DNA of 29,344 nucleotides from JAWVZB01 sp033722375 (GCA_033722375.1 JAWVZB010000032.1:1-29344), one strand, 5' to 3'. Shown: positions 16,129 through 23,030, counted from the first letter of the stretch. Notes: a model not told the origin generated them from the letters alone. Numbers and translations: made by a program.

Positions 16129-16159
16129 TTGACTTCAAGTGAACTTGAATTTGTACCGT
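16129..16159 (+). promoter_or_regulatory. SoxR-type promoter and SoxR box of the FMN reductase gene
   Basis: A -35 TTGACT (16129-16134) and a -10-like TACCGT (16154-16159) are separated by 19 bases, the long spacing typical of MerR-family targets. The spacer is filled by a dyad TTCAAGT-GA-ACTTGAA (16134-16149), very close to the enterobacterial SoxR box (CCTCAAGTTAACTTGAGG). The promoter reads toward the FMN reductase, giving a leader of about 95 bases. This AT-rich patch stands out from its GC-rich surroundings. Confidence 0.85.
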
Positions 16160-16189
16160 CCAGCACACGGAACGGTTGCGAACACAACG

Positions 16190-16248
16190 ACGACGGACCC
16201 CAGCACGACGGACCCCAGCACGACGGACTCCACCACGACGACTCCAGG
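16190..16248 (+). repeat. Four tandem copies of a 15-base unit in the leader
   Basis: The unit ACGACGGACCCCAGC occurs twice without change (16190-16204, 16205-16219), then as ACGACGGACTCCACC (16220-16234), then shortened by one base (16235-16248). The array runs up to the ribosome site AGGAG (16246-16250) of the FMN reductase. CTCC segments in the third and fourth copies could pair with that site. Confidence 0.85.
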
Positions 16249-16257
16249 AGAGACGGG

Positions 16258-16839
16258 ATGGACGAGACACGAAACCGACGGCTCCGGCTGGCGATCGTCA
16301 TCGGCAGCACCCGCGAAGGGCGCCGGGGCATCCACGTCGGCCGCTGGTTCGCGGGCGTCGCGAGACAACGCCCCGAACTCGACGTGGACGTCATCGACCT
16401 GGCGGACCTGGCCCTCCCCCGACGCCACCCACGCGTGCGGGGCGCCGAGGTCGAGGCGTTCGCGCGGCGCATCGACGCCGCAGACGCCTTCGTGATCGTG
16501 ACCCCCGAGTACAACCACAGCTACCCGGCCTCGCTGAAGCACGCGATCGACATGGCGAAGCGCGAGTGGTTCGCGAAGCCGGTCGGGTTCGTCTCCTACG
16601 GCGGCCGCGCGGGCGGGGTGCTCGCGGTCGAGCATCTACGCGGGGTGTTCGCCGAGCTCCACGCGGTCACGATGCGTGATCTCGTCGCGCTCCAGATGAT
16701 CGGCCGGCTCCTCGACGAGGACGGCGGGCTGGTTCGCCCCGACGGGCCAGAGATGGCCGCCAAGAGCATGCTCGATCAGCTCGAGTGGTGGGCGCGGACG
16801 CTCAAGGCCGGCCGGGAGGCCCGCCCCTACGCCGCCTGA
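16258..16839 (+). CDS. NADPH-dependent FMN reductase family protein
   Basis: A 193-residue flavodoxin-like oxidoreductase. The FMN phosphate loop is GSTREGR at residues 16-22, and the second family landmark is TPEYNHSYPASLKHAID at 82-98, both typical of NAD(P)H:FMN/quinone reductases. It probably reduces flavins, quinones or azo compounds with NADPH. The ATG at 16258 has AGGAG seven bases upstream; the frame stays open further upstream through the repeat and promoter but contains no start codon there. It lies behind a SoxR-controlled promoter, suggesting induction by redox-cycling compounds. Confidence 0.92.
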   Translation: MDETRNRRLRLAIVIGSTREGRRGIHVGRWFAGVARQRPELDVDVIDLADLALPRRHPRVRGAEVEAFARRIDAADAFVIVTPEYNHSYPASLKHAIDMAKREWFAKPVGFVSYGGRAGGVLAVEHLRGVFAELHAVTMRDLVALQMIGRLLDEDGGLVRPDGPEMAAKSMLDQLEWWARTLKAGREARPYAA

Positions 16840-16888
16840 CCCACCGACCCGCCACGTTCCCGCAGCTCGAACCGACGCGGACCGGCCG

Positions 16889-17077
16889 TCAGGTGTTCAG
16901 CTCGGCGACCTCCGCGTCGTAGCTGTCGAGCACCTGCCCGAGTTGCTCCCGGGCCTCCTCGGGGAGATCCCCCTCGGCTCCGTCGACCACCCAGCGGGCG
17001 GCCGACACCAGTGCCGACAGCTCGAGCGCGTGGACCGTCAGCTCGAACACCTGTGGCCGGACACGTTGGACCTTCAT
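16889..17077 (-). CDS. Small protein of unknown function
   Basis: A 62-residue protein, acidic in its second half (GDLPEEAREQLGQVLDSYDAEVAEL), predicted to be helical. No family is recognised. Support for it being real: an AAGGA ribosome site six bases before the ATG, a clean position between convergent and co-oriented genes, and a composition like that of neighbouring proteins. It starts 47 bases after the end of the AhpD-like gene on the same strand and may be co-transcribed with it. Confidence 0.6.
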   Translation of the reverse strand: MKVQRVRPQVFELTVHALELSALVSAARWVVDGAEGDLPEEAREQLGQVLDSYDAEVAELNT

Positions 17078-17106
17078 GTGGGTCCTTCTGTCAGGAGTCG
17101 TGAGCA

Positions 17107-17134
17107 GCGGCTACTCCGAAGCGGCTACTCCGAG
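17107..17134. repeat. 14-base tandem duplication across a stop codon
   Basis: GCGGCTACTCCGAA (17107-17120) is followed directly by GCGGCTACTCCGAG (17121-17134), 13 of 14 bases identical. The second copy contains the stop codon and last residues of the AhpD-like gene; the first is noncoding. Confidence 0.8.
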
Positions 17135-17523
17135 AGGTAGTCGCCGATCTGCTTGACCTCGTCGGCGAACTCGTCGTAGTCCTGCCGCAGACCGTTGAGG
17201 TAGACGGACCAGCCGACGGTGAACTTCGCGAGATGCACCGCCTCCTGGATCTCCTCGTCGGTCGCCCCGAAGAGACGCGCCGCTTCGGTGTGGAACAGCG
17301 TGCAGTAGCGGCAGCGAGTCTCGCTGTGCACCGCCAGCATCAGCAGTTCCTTGTACTTGTTGGGGATGAGCGTCTCTCCGAGCTCGAGATCGCGGAACAT
17401 CACCCATTCGTGCTCGAGGAGCTCGTCCGGGATCCGGTTGAAGAAGGACGGAACGAGACCGAACGTCTCCTTGATCTCGGACTCCACCTCGTGTCGTGGA
17501 CGTGCAGTGGTTGTCTGTGCCAT
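17125..17523 (-). CDS. Carboxymuconolactone decarboxylase / AhpD-like protein
   Basis: A 132-residue all-helical protein of the CMD/AhpD family. The active-site segment is CRYCTLFH at residues 71-78, giving the redox pair Cys71/Cys74 and His78, as in AhpD-type peroxidase partners rather than in true gamma-carboxymuconolactone decarboxylases. It is likely a disulfide reductase or peroxidase acting with a thiol system. The ATG at 17523 has an excellent AGGAGG site; a start further upstream is not needed. Divergent from a flavin monooxygenase gene across a 313-base gap. Confidence 0.87.
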   Translation of the reverse strand: MAQTTTARPRHEVESEIKETFGLVPSFFNRIPDELLEHEWVMFRDLELGETLIPNKYKELLMLAVHSETRCRYCTLFHTEAARLFGATDEEIQEAVHLAKFTVGWSVYLNGLRQDYDEFADEVKQIGDYLSE

Positions 17524-17836
17524 TGGGATCCTCCTCGGCCAGACGGTTGCGTACTCCCACACCGAGAGGAAACGCCACGAAGTGCCCGCTCCCGCAGGAC
17601 CGCGACCCGCGGCGCCACCCTCTCGTTTCTGTGGGGCGCCCGGTTCTCGGGCACGTTCCCAACATCGGGTCCATGCGAGCCGAATGCAAGGACGGGTGCG
17701 CTCACCGAAGGCGACGTTCGGTGAGCGGGATACCCCTGACGTGACGTGTTCGCCTGAAGACGTCCCGTTGGGGTCATGTCGCCCTCCGTCGCAAGCTGCC
17801 TGCCTAGGATCGCGCAACAGAGGCTGAAGGGCGGAC
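17524..17836. other. Intergenic region between AhpD-like and monooxygenase genes
   Basis: This is the longest gene-free stretch of the window. It contains the inverted repeat at 17699-17727 and, close to the monooxygenase, a plausible -10 hexamer TAGGAT (17805-17810) without a recognisable -35. Apparent open frames through it show no ribosome site or family match. Nothing else is seen. Confidence 0.6.
17699..17727. promoter_or_regulatory. 11-base inverted repeat, candidate operator
   Basis: CGCTCACCGAA and TTCGGTGAGCG are perfect complements separated by seven bases (GGCGACG). The centre-to-centre distance of the arms is 18 bases, suitable for a dimeric regulator. It lies 109 bases upstream of the monooxygenase start and 175 upstream of the AhpD-like start, so it could serve both. 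No regulator gene is adjacent to either target; the closest candidates are soxR and the AraC-type gene. Confidence 0.55.
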
Positions 17837-18985
17837 GTGGTCGAGGTCGTGGGTACGGACGTGGTCGTGGTGGGGGCCGGGCCTGCGGGGCTCGCGGTCG
17901 GGGCGTGCCTGCAGAAGCGCGGCATCGAACCCACGATCCTCGACAAGACCCAGGCGGTCGGCGACAGTTGGCGGTGGCGCTACGACCGACTCCACCTCCA
18001 CACGCCCCGCATCCAGTCGAGCCTCCCGGGTCTCCCGATCCCGAAGCGGTTCGGGCAGTTCCCGTCCCGTGACGACGTCGTCCGCTACCTCGTCGGCTAC
18101 GCGCGCTACCACGGACTCGCGCCCCGCACCGGCGTCGAGGTCCAGCGCATCGACCGCGACGGCGACGGCTGGGCGGTCACGACGAGCGACGGCACGTACC
18201 GCGCCCCGCAGGTCGTGATCGCCACCGGCTACAACCACACCGCCAGGCTGCCGGACTGGCCCGGGCAGCGGGACTTCCCCGGCGAGTTCCTGCACGCCCG
18301 CGAGTACAAGAACGCGACCCCCTACGTCGGCCGGGACGTCCTCGTCGTCGGGACCGGGAACACGGGGGCCGAGATCGCCGCCGACCTCGCCGAGACCGGG
18401 GCGGGGCGCGTCCGGCTCGCCGTCCGGACACCGCCTCACGTCATCCCGTTGACGATCGGGCCGATCCCGACCACGTTGCTCGGCATCAGCAACGACTACA
18501 CCCCCGCCCCGCTCGCCGACCCCGTCAACGGCTTGCTCGAGCAGATCACGATCGGGGACCTCAGCGAGTACGGCATGCCGACGCCCGAGACCGGCATCGT
18601 GGAGCAGTTCCAGGAGACCGACGTGGTCCCGATCATCGACGTCGGGCTCGTCGAGCAGCTCAAAGCGGGGCGCGTCGAACCCGTGGCCGCCGTGACCGGC
18701 TTCGAGGACACCAAGGTGGTCCTGGCCGACGGCGTCCGGATCGAGCCCGAGGTGGTCATCGCCGCGACCGGCTACCGGCAGGGACTCGAACCCGTCGTCG
18801 GCCACCTCGGCGTGCTCGACGACACCGGCCGCCCCACCGTGCACGCCGCCGACACCCACCCGGCCGCCCCGGGACTGCGGTTCGTCGGGCTGACCAACCC
18901 GCTCAAGGGGTTGCTCTTCCAGATCAACATCGACGCGCGGCTCGTGGCCCGAGCGGTCGACAGGGAGTTCGCCCGGGTCGGTTGA
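17837..18985 (+). CDS. Flavin-containing monooxygenase-like NAD(P)/FAD oxidoreductase
   Basis: A 382-residue two-dinucleotide-fold flavoprotein. FAD site GAGPAG is at residues 13-18, NADPH site GTGNTG at 172-177. The FMO/Baeyer-Villiger type fingerprint F-x-G-x3-H-x3-Y is at 147-157 (FPGEFLHAREY). A C-terminal IAATGY motif follows near residue 300. It is shorter than true Baeyer-Villiger enzymes and closest in shape to YUCCA-like or TrkA-type monooxygenases. The likely reaction is oxygenation of a nucleophilic S, N or carbonyl group; substrate unknown. The GTG start is preceded by AAGG. It ends 16 bases from the convergent CBS-protein gene. Confidence 0.9.
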   Translation: MVEVVGTDVVVVGAGPAGLAVGACLQKRGIEPTILDKTQAVGDSWRWRYDRLHLHTPRIQSSLPGLPIPKRFGQFPSRDDVVRYLVGYARYHGLAPRTGVEVQRIDRDGDGWAVTTSDGTYRAPQVVIATGYNHTARLPDWPGQRDFPGEFLHAREYKNATPYVGRDVLVVGTGNTGAEIAADLAETGAGRVRLAVRTPPHVIPLTIGPIPTTLLGISNDYTPAPLADPVNGLLEQITIGDLSEYGMPTPETGIVEQFQETDVVPIIDVGLVEQLKAGRVEPVAAVTGFEDTKVVLADGVRIEPEVVIAATGYRQGLEPVVGHLGVLDDTGRPTVHAADTHPAAPGLRFVGLTNPLKGLLFQINIDARLVARAVDREFARVG

Positions 18986-19001
18986 CCGCTGCGGGTCGAG
19001 C

Positions 19002-19436
19002 TCAGTGGGTGGCGGCGTACCTGGTCCGGAGCGCGTCCACCTCGAGCTGGAGGTCGTCCATCCGCTGCTTGACGATGTCACCGATCGACACGATCCCCTG
19101 GATCGTGTCGCCTTCCAGCACGATGAGGTGCCGCGTCCTGCGGCGGGTCATCTCGGCCATGACGGTGTCGATCGACTCGTCCGGAGCGCAGGTGGCGGGG
19201 TAGTTCTGCATGACGTCCTCGACGGCCATCGACATGACCGCCGCGCCGTGCTGGACCAGCCCGTTGACGATGTCGCGCTCGGTGATGAGCCCGTCGAGCG
19301 AGTCGCCGTCCTTCGAGATGACCACCGCCCCGATGCCTCCGCTGCGCATGACATGGGCGGCGGTCTCGACGGTGATGTCGGGCCGGGCCGTCGTGACCTC
19401 GGCACCCTTCGCGGACAGGATCTCCTTGACGCTCAT
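19002..19436 (-). CDS. CBS-domain pair protein
   Basis: A 144-residue protein consisting of two CBS motifs and little else: the first spans about residues 8-67 (ending LDGLITERDIVNGL), the second about 72-130 (VMQNYPATCAPDESIDTVMAEMTRRRTRHLIVLEGDTIQGIVSIGDIV). Such Bateman modules bind adenine nucleotides and sense energy state; stand-alone versions are common in actinobacteria, often linked to stress or dormancy. No fused effector domain is present. The ATG at 19436 has AAGGGA upstream; a longer frame to 19487 would run over its own promoter. Confidence 0.9.
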   Translation of the reverse strand: MSVKEILSAKGAEVTTARPDITVETAAHVMRSGGIGAVVISKDGDSLDGLITERDIVNGLVQHGAAVMSMAVEDVMQNYPATCAPDESIDTVMAEMTRRRTRHLIVLEGDTIQGIVSIGDIVKQRMDDLQLEVDALRTRYAATH

Positions 19437-19457
19437 ACAGATCCCTTCTCCACACCC

Positions 19458-19487
19458 AGCATCCGACGTCGGACGCCCGTGTGTCAA
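19458..19487 (-). promoter_or_regulatory. Promoter with internal palindrome for the CBS-protein gene
   Basis: On the minus strand TTGACA (19482-19487) and GATGCT (19458-19463) are 18 bases apart, placing the RNA start roughly 15 bases before the ATG. A perfect 12-base palindrome TCCGACGTCGGA (19462-19473) fills the end of the spacer and touches the -10, where a bound repressor would block transcription. Confidence 0.55.
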
Positions 19488-19514
19488 TGTTCCTTCGCCC
19501 GCGGACAGGTGTCC

Positions 19515-20495
19515 TCAGTGGGCAGCAGGGCCCTCGCGGAACTCGGAGGGGGACCGTCCGAACACCTCGCTGAACGCCCGGGAGAAGTGGCTGCGGCTCG
19601 AGTAGCCGACCCGTCGCGCCGCCGCTGCGATCGTCAGATCGGTCCCGCGCAGGAGGTCCGCAGCCTTGCGCAGACGCACCATCTTCACGTACGCCATCGG
19701 GGACTGGCCGAAGCTGTCGGTGAACGCGCGCGCGAAGGCGGATCGGCTCATGGATGCCGTGGCCGCCAAGGACTCGACCGAGTGCGGTCTCCCGGGATCG
19801 TCCAGGACCTCGCGGAGCACGGCAGTCATCCGCGGATCTTCGAGCGCCAGGAGCCACGGCAACGTGCACTCGGGGCTGTCGCACAGCCTGCGGAAGACCA
19901 GCACCAGACACTCGTTCATGAGCGCGTGCAGCATCGCGCGTGATCCGGGCTCACGACGTCGGCTCTCGTCGAGCAGCCGGTCGAACGTCTGGCCCATCTC
20001 GGCCGAGTCGCAGAAGTCGAGGACGACCGGCTCGTCGAGGAGCTCGAACAGCCGGACGCCCCCGCCGTAGAGCACGTTGATCCGTCCACAGACCACCTGC
20101 ATCGGGTCGCGGTCGCCAGGGCCTGCGACGAAGCGGAGCATCCCATCGTCGTCGGGCGCCGTCCCGTCGGTCGACAGCTCGTGGCGGGCTGGTGGCGGCC
20201 CGGTCAGGAGCGCGTGGCTGCGGTTCTCGGGCACGAGCGCCAGCGTCCTCGCCCGGAGCGGTTCTCGCCGGTCACCGACCAACAGCTCGCCGGTGCCTTC
20301 GAGCACGAAGTGCAGCGTGAGCCAGTCGAGCCCGGACATCTGCAGGCGCCAGCCGTTCGCCACCGAACAGACTGCGAACGGCTCGACCTCCAGCCGGAGG
20401 TTGGCGAACAGGTCCTCGAGTAGGACGCCCACCACCTCCCAGGTCCGGCCTACGACTCCCGAGGACGCTTCCGCACGCACCCCGGACCACATCAC
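19515..20495 (-). CDS. AraC-family transcriptional regulator
   Basis: A regulator of up to 326 residues. The N-terminal half is a cupin-type ligand domain (LTLHFVLEGTGELLV, LVPENRSHAL), as in the Cupin_6 group. The C-terminal ~100 residues carry two helix-turn-helix motifs (SVESLAATASMSRSAFARAF and TIAAAARRVGYSSRSHFSRAF). The start is uncertain: GTG at 20495 or ATG at 20492 have GGGAA upstream, while GTG at 20432 or 20435 would give an N-terminus closer to relatives (LLEDLFANLRLEVEPF). Divergent from an isochorismatase-like gene, its likely target. Confidence 0.88.
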   Translation of the reverse strand: MMWSGVRAEASSGVVGRTWEVVGVLLEDLFANLRLEVEPFAVCSVANGWRLQMSGLDWLTLHFVLEGTGELLVGDRREPLRARTLALVPENRSHALLTGPPPARHELSTDGTAPDDDGMLRFVAGPGDRDPMQVVCGRINVLYGGGVRLFELLDEPVVLDFCDSAEMGQTFDRLLDESRRREPGSRAMLHALMNECLVLVFRRLCDSPECTLPWLLALEDPRMTAVLREVLDDPGRPHSVESLAATASMSRSAFARAFTDSFGQSPMAYVKMVRLRKAADLLRGTDLTIAAAARRVGYSSRSHFSRAFSEVFGRSPSEFREGPAAH

Positions 20496-20510
20496 ACGCC
20501 GTTCCCAGCA

Positions 20511-20533
20511 TTCTGGCAGGAGCCCCTCCAGAA
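20511..20533. promoter_or_regulatory. Inverted repeat between AraC-type regulator and hydrolase
   Basis: TTCTGG and CCAGAA are separated by 11 bases in the 71-base gap between the divergent genes, just upstream of the hydrolase ribosome site. Candidate operator; AraC proteins more often bind direct repeats, so this remains tentative. Confidence 0.35.
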
Positions 20534-20566
20534 CGGAAGGGGCACCGGCTAGCAGAGGAGCAGCTC

Positions 20567-21220
20567 ATGGCCATCGACCGCAGCGACACCGCGCTCGTCA
20601 TCACCGATCCACAGAACGACTTCCTGAGCCCAGAGGGAGTCACGTGGGAGCTCGTGGGGAAGAGCGTCGAGGACAACGACACCGTCGAGCACATCGAGGA
20701 CCTGCTCGCCGCCGCCAAGGAGTCCGGCGTCCCGGTCTTCGTCTCCCCGCACTACTACTACCCGACCGACGACGGCTGGCAGTTCGGCGGCACCGTCGAG
20801 TCCATGATGCACGACATCGACATGTTCAGCCGCAGCGGGGCGCTGGACCTCGACGGGTTCGAGGGCTCGGGCGCCGACTGGCTCGAGCGCTACAAGCCCT
20901 ACATCGACGACGGCGAGACCATCGTCGTCAACCCGCACAAGGTCTACGGTCCCGAGACCAACGACCTCGCGCTCCAGCTCCGCAAGCGCGGCATCGACAA
21001 GGTGGTCCTGGCGGGCATGTCCGCCAACCTCTGTGTCGAGGCGCACATGCGCGAGTTGATCGAGCAGGGGTTCGACGTCACGGTCGTCTCCGATGCCACC
21101 GCCGCCGCGCAACACCCCGAGCTCGGTGACGGCTACCAGACCGCTCTCACGAACTTCCGCTACATCGCCAACGCGGTCGTCGACACCACGCAGGCGGTCA
21201 AGAACATCCGCGCCGCCTGA
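20567..21220 (+). CDS. Isochorismatase-family cysteine hydrolase
   Basis: A 217-residue alpha/beta hydrolase of the isochorismatase-like superfamily. The catalytic triad is visible: Asp14 in ITDPQNDF, Lys125 in NPHKVYG, and nucleophile Cys156 in AGMSANLCVEAHMREL, with the non-proline cis-peptide position just before it. These features suit amide or vinyl-ether hydrolysis (nicotinamidase, N-carbamoyl amidase or isochorismatase-like); the true substrate is unclear. The ATG has AGAGGAG seven bases upstream. Divergent from an AraC-family regulator gene, which probably controls it. Confidence 0.9.
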   Translation: MAIDRSDTALVITDPQNDFLSPEGVTWELVGKSVEDNDTVEHIEDLLAAAKESGVPVFVSPHYYYPTDDGWQFGGTVESMMHDIDMFSRSGALDLDGFEGSGADWLERYKPYIDDGETIVVNPHKVYGPETNDLALQLRKRGIDKVVLAGMSANLCVEAHMRELIEQGFDVTVVSDATAAAQHPELGDGYQTALTNFRYIANAVVDTTQAVKNIRAA

Positions 21221-21231
21221 CCACCCGCGCC

Positions 21232-21298
21232 CCGAGCCGCGGTGCGAGACGCGATGCCACCATCGCGATCCGCACCGCGACTCGGCATCGCGGCTCGG
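21232..21298. terminator. Nested inverted repeats after the hydrolase gene
   Basis: Three stems nest in 67 bases: outer CCGAGCCGCG/CGCGGCTCGG (21232-21241, 21289-21298), middle GCGGTGCG/CGCACCGC (21239-21246, 21271-21278), inner CGCGATG-CCAC-CATCGCG (21250-21267). The outer and middle stems share three bases, so they compete slightly. It lies 12 bases past the hydrolase stop, suiting a terminator, but no T-run follows. Confidence 0.5.
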
Positions 21299-21387
21299 CG
21301 TCGACGTGAGCTCCCAGCCTGGCCCGGGGTATCCCTCGACGCGACGTTCGGCGGCGTAGGCTGTGGGCCCGGGGACGGAAGTGGGCC

Positions 21388-21621
21388 ATGGGTCGGGACA
21401 GCGAGGCGATCGGGGCGCAGGCGGTCGGTGCCGCCGCCACGGGCGCCAGGAGCATCGGGTTCGCGGCGCTGTTCGCCACCGCGTTCGCGTTCGTCGCCGT
21501 CGCGGTGGTGTCGATCCGGCGACTCCTCGTCCGGAGCGCCCACGTCGAACGGCTCGAGATCGACGACCTCGTCATTCGCAAGCTGACCCTTCCCGACGGG
21601 GAAGACGCCCAGGACGCCTGA
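21388..21621 (+). CDS. Small single-span membrane protein
   Basis: A 77-residue protein with one hydrophobic helix (about residues 23-43, SIGFAALFATAFAFVAVAVVS) followed by a basic stop-transfer RRLLVR and an acidic C-terminus, implying the tail is cytoplasmic. No family recognised. The ATG at 21388 has GGAAG six bases upstream. It stands between a likely terminator and another small membrane-protein gene about 200 bases on. Confidence 0.6.
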   Translation: MGRDSEAIGAQAVGAAATGARSIGFAALFATAFAFVAVAVVSIRRLLVRSAHVERLEIDDLVIRKLTLPDGEDAQDA

Positions 21622-21821
21622 TCCGCGCAGGATCTCACCCCCCGAAGCAACAGGGCATTCGGCTACTTCACCGGGTCCGGACGGCCCATCATCGCTAAGG
21701 ACCATCCGTCCCCGAACTCGGGACCGAATACCCCTCCCATCGCGTGTCTGCCGAGGGACCATGTCCCCCGACGGCGCAACCGCTGTGGGAGCGCCACCAA
21801 ACCTCAGAGAGGAAGATGACA

Positions 21822-22265
21822 ATGAGGGACTACCGCAGTATCGCATCCATCGGAGCCATCGTGCTCGGCGTGCTGATGATCATCGGCGGCATCGCCACCT
21901 GGACGCTCGTGAGCAGCGAGCTCGAGGCCCAGAGCATCACCGTGGCCGACGACGCGGACTGGTTCGCGGGCGAGACGGTGAACGGACCGTTCGACGCCTA
22001 CTCCCAGGCCGAGATCATCGAGAAGCACGCGCTCGACGCCACCGACGGCCAGACCTACGCCGAGCTGCCGCGTGACAGTGAGCTGCGGCCCGTCGCGATG
22101 AACGCGTCGTTCCTGCGCGCATCGCTGTACACCTCGATCGTCGCGTTCGGGGTCGCCGCGATGGCGATCGGGATGGGGATCGTGTTCGTCCTCATCGGAC
22201 TCGGGATGCGCGACGTCCGGGCCGTCGCCCGCACGGCCGAGTCGAAGGCTGCGACCACCGTCTGA
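21822..22265 (+). CDS. Two-span membrane protein (family often mislabelled LigA)
   Basis: A 147-residue protein with hydrophobic helices at about residues 7-29 and 108-132 and an extracytoplasmic loop between them (SSELEAQSITVADDADWFAGETVNGPFDAYSQAEIIEKHAL...). From memory, actinobacterial relatives with the same loop (ITVSDDA..FAG..V.GPF.AY.QA.II..H) are widely labelled aromatic ring-opening dioxygenase LigA; nothing here supports dioxygenase activity. The ATG at 21822 is nine bases after GAGG; another ATG two codons earlier (21816) is only three bases from it. Function unknown. Confidence 0.8.
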   Translation: MRDYRSIASIGAIVLGVLMIIGGIATWTLVSSELEAQSITVADDADWFAGETVNGPFDAYSQAEIIEKHALDATDGQTYAELPRDSELRPVAMNASFLRASLYTSIVAFGVAAMAIGMGIVFVLIGLGMRDVRAVARTAESKAATTV

Positions 22266-22289
22266 CCGTCTCACCGGACGCCGCAGCCA

Positions 22290-22321
22290 AGAGCGCCCGC
22301 CCCGATCGGGGCGGGCGCTCT
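22290..22321. terminator. Strong bidirectional terminator
   Basis: A perfect 32-base palindrome: 14 base pairs of stem (AGAGCGCCCGCCCC with its complement) around the loop GATC. It starts 24 bases past the stop of the two-span membrane protein and lies 84 bases from the end of the convergent SRPBCC gene, so it can stop transcription from both sides. Confidence 0.85.
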
Positions 22322-22405
22322 CATGTTCGATGGCACGGACCGGCAGCGCGCCTCGCAGACCACGCCCCTGGGCCCGAGCGTCAGGTCACGGTCGTTGGGT
22401 GGCCG

Positions 22406-22846
22406 TCAGCCCTCCTCGAGCAGGATCTTGAGGCTCTCGAGGTTCGACTTCACGTCCCGGGAGTACATCTTGGTGACGATCGCGTCGCCGAGCTTGCCGA
22501 AGAACCCCTTCAGGTCGGGAACCTCCTGGTGGAAGGTCACCTCGGTGCCGGAGCCGGTGTCCTCGAAGATCTGCGTGAGCTCCCACTCCATCGGCGCTTC
22601 GAGGCTCCGCGCGGTCATGCGCTGGCCGGGCTGCCATTCGGTGATCTCGGTGGTGAAGTCGAACTTCTTCCCGGCCACCTTGACCGTCCCGCGATCGACC
22701 GTGCCCTTCCCGCGGGCACCCTCCGACTGCTGCTCGTACTCCACGAGGTTGGAGTTGAAGAGGGTGATCTTGTCGGGGTCGGTGGCGAACGCGAACACCT
22801 CGTCGCGTGGCCGGTCGATCGTGATCGACTGTTCGATGGTCGGCAT
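22406..22846 (-). CDS. SRPBCC-family (START-like) protein
   Basis: A 146-residue single-domain protein of the polyketide cyclase/dehydrase-like SRPBCC fold: first strand IEQSITIDRPRDEVFAFATDPDKITLF, middle strands TTEITEWQPGQRMTARS and WELTQIFEDTGSGTEVTFHQEV, and the long C-terminal helix (SRDVKSNLESLKILLEE) that covers the ligand cavity. It binds a hydrophobic ligand or acts as a helper; no catalytic residues can be assigned. The ATG at 22846 has AAGGGG upstream. Confidence 0.88.
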   Translation of the reverse strand: MPTIEQSITIDRPRDEVFAFATDPDKITLFNSNLVEYEQQSEGARGKGTVDRGTVKVAGKKFDFTTEITEWQPGQRMTARSLEAPMEWELTQIFEDTGSGTEVTFHQEVPDLKGFFGKLGDAIVTKMYSRDVKSNLESLKILLEEG

Positions 22847-23004
22847 GTCTGCCCCTTCCGTCTGCGGTGCGCCCACGACCGCGGGCACGCTTCCATCCTG
22901 CTTCCCCGGGAGTCACGCGCAAAGGTCGCGAGGCTGAGTCGCGCGACCGTGAGCGTCTGCCGCGCGCTCGACCGCAGCCCGCGGTCGGTCGGCTACGACG
23001 GGTG

Positions 23005-23026
23005 CCGCCCCGCCGGGACCGGGCGG
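23005..23026 (-). terminator. GC hairpin after purE
   Basis: Arms CCGCCC and GGGCGG with a 10-base loop lie immediately beyond the purE stop codon on the minus strand. No T-run is present, so termination is inferred from position only. Confidence 0.35.
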
Positions 23027-23030
23027 TGGG

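Noticed and set aside
16139..16257. Short upstream frame starting at GTG 16139 and encoding TTDPS repeats
   Set aside because: Its start lies within the SoxR box and upstream of the predicted RNA start, and it has no ribosome site. The repeats are better read as a leader element.
17524..17946. Extended N-terminus for the AhpD-like protein
   Set aside because: The ATG at 17523 has an excellent ribosome site and gives the normal family length; the extension would cover the intergenic dyad and part of the monooxygenase gene.
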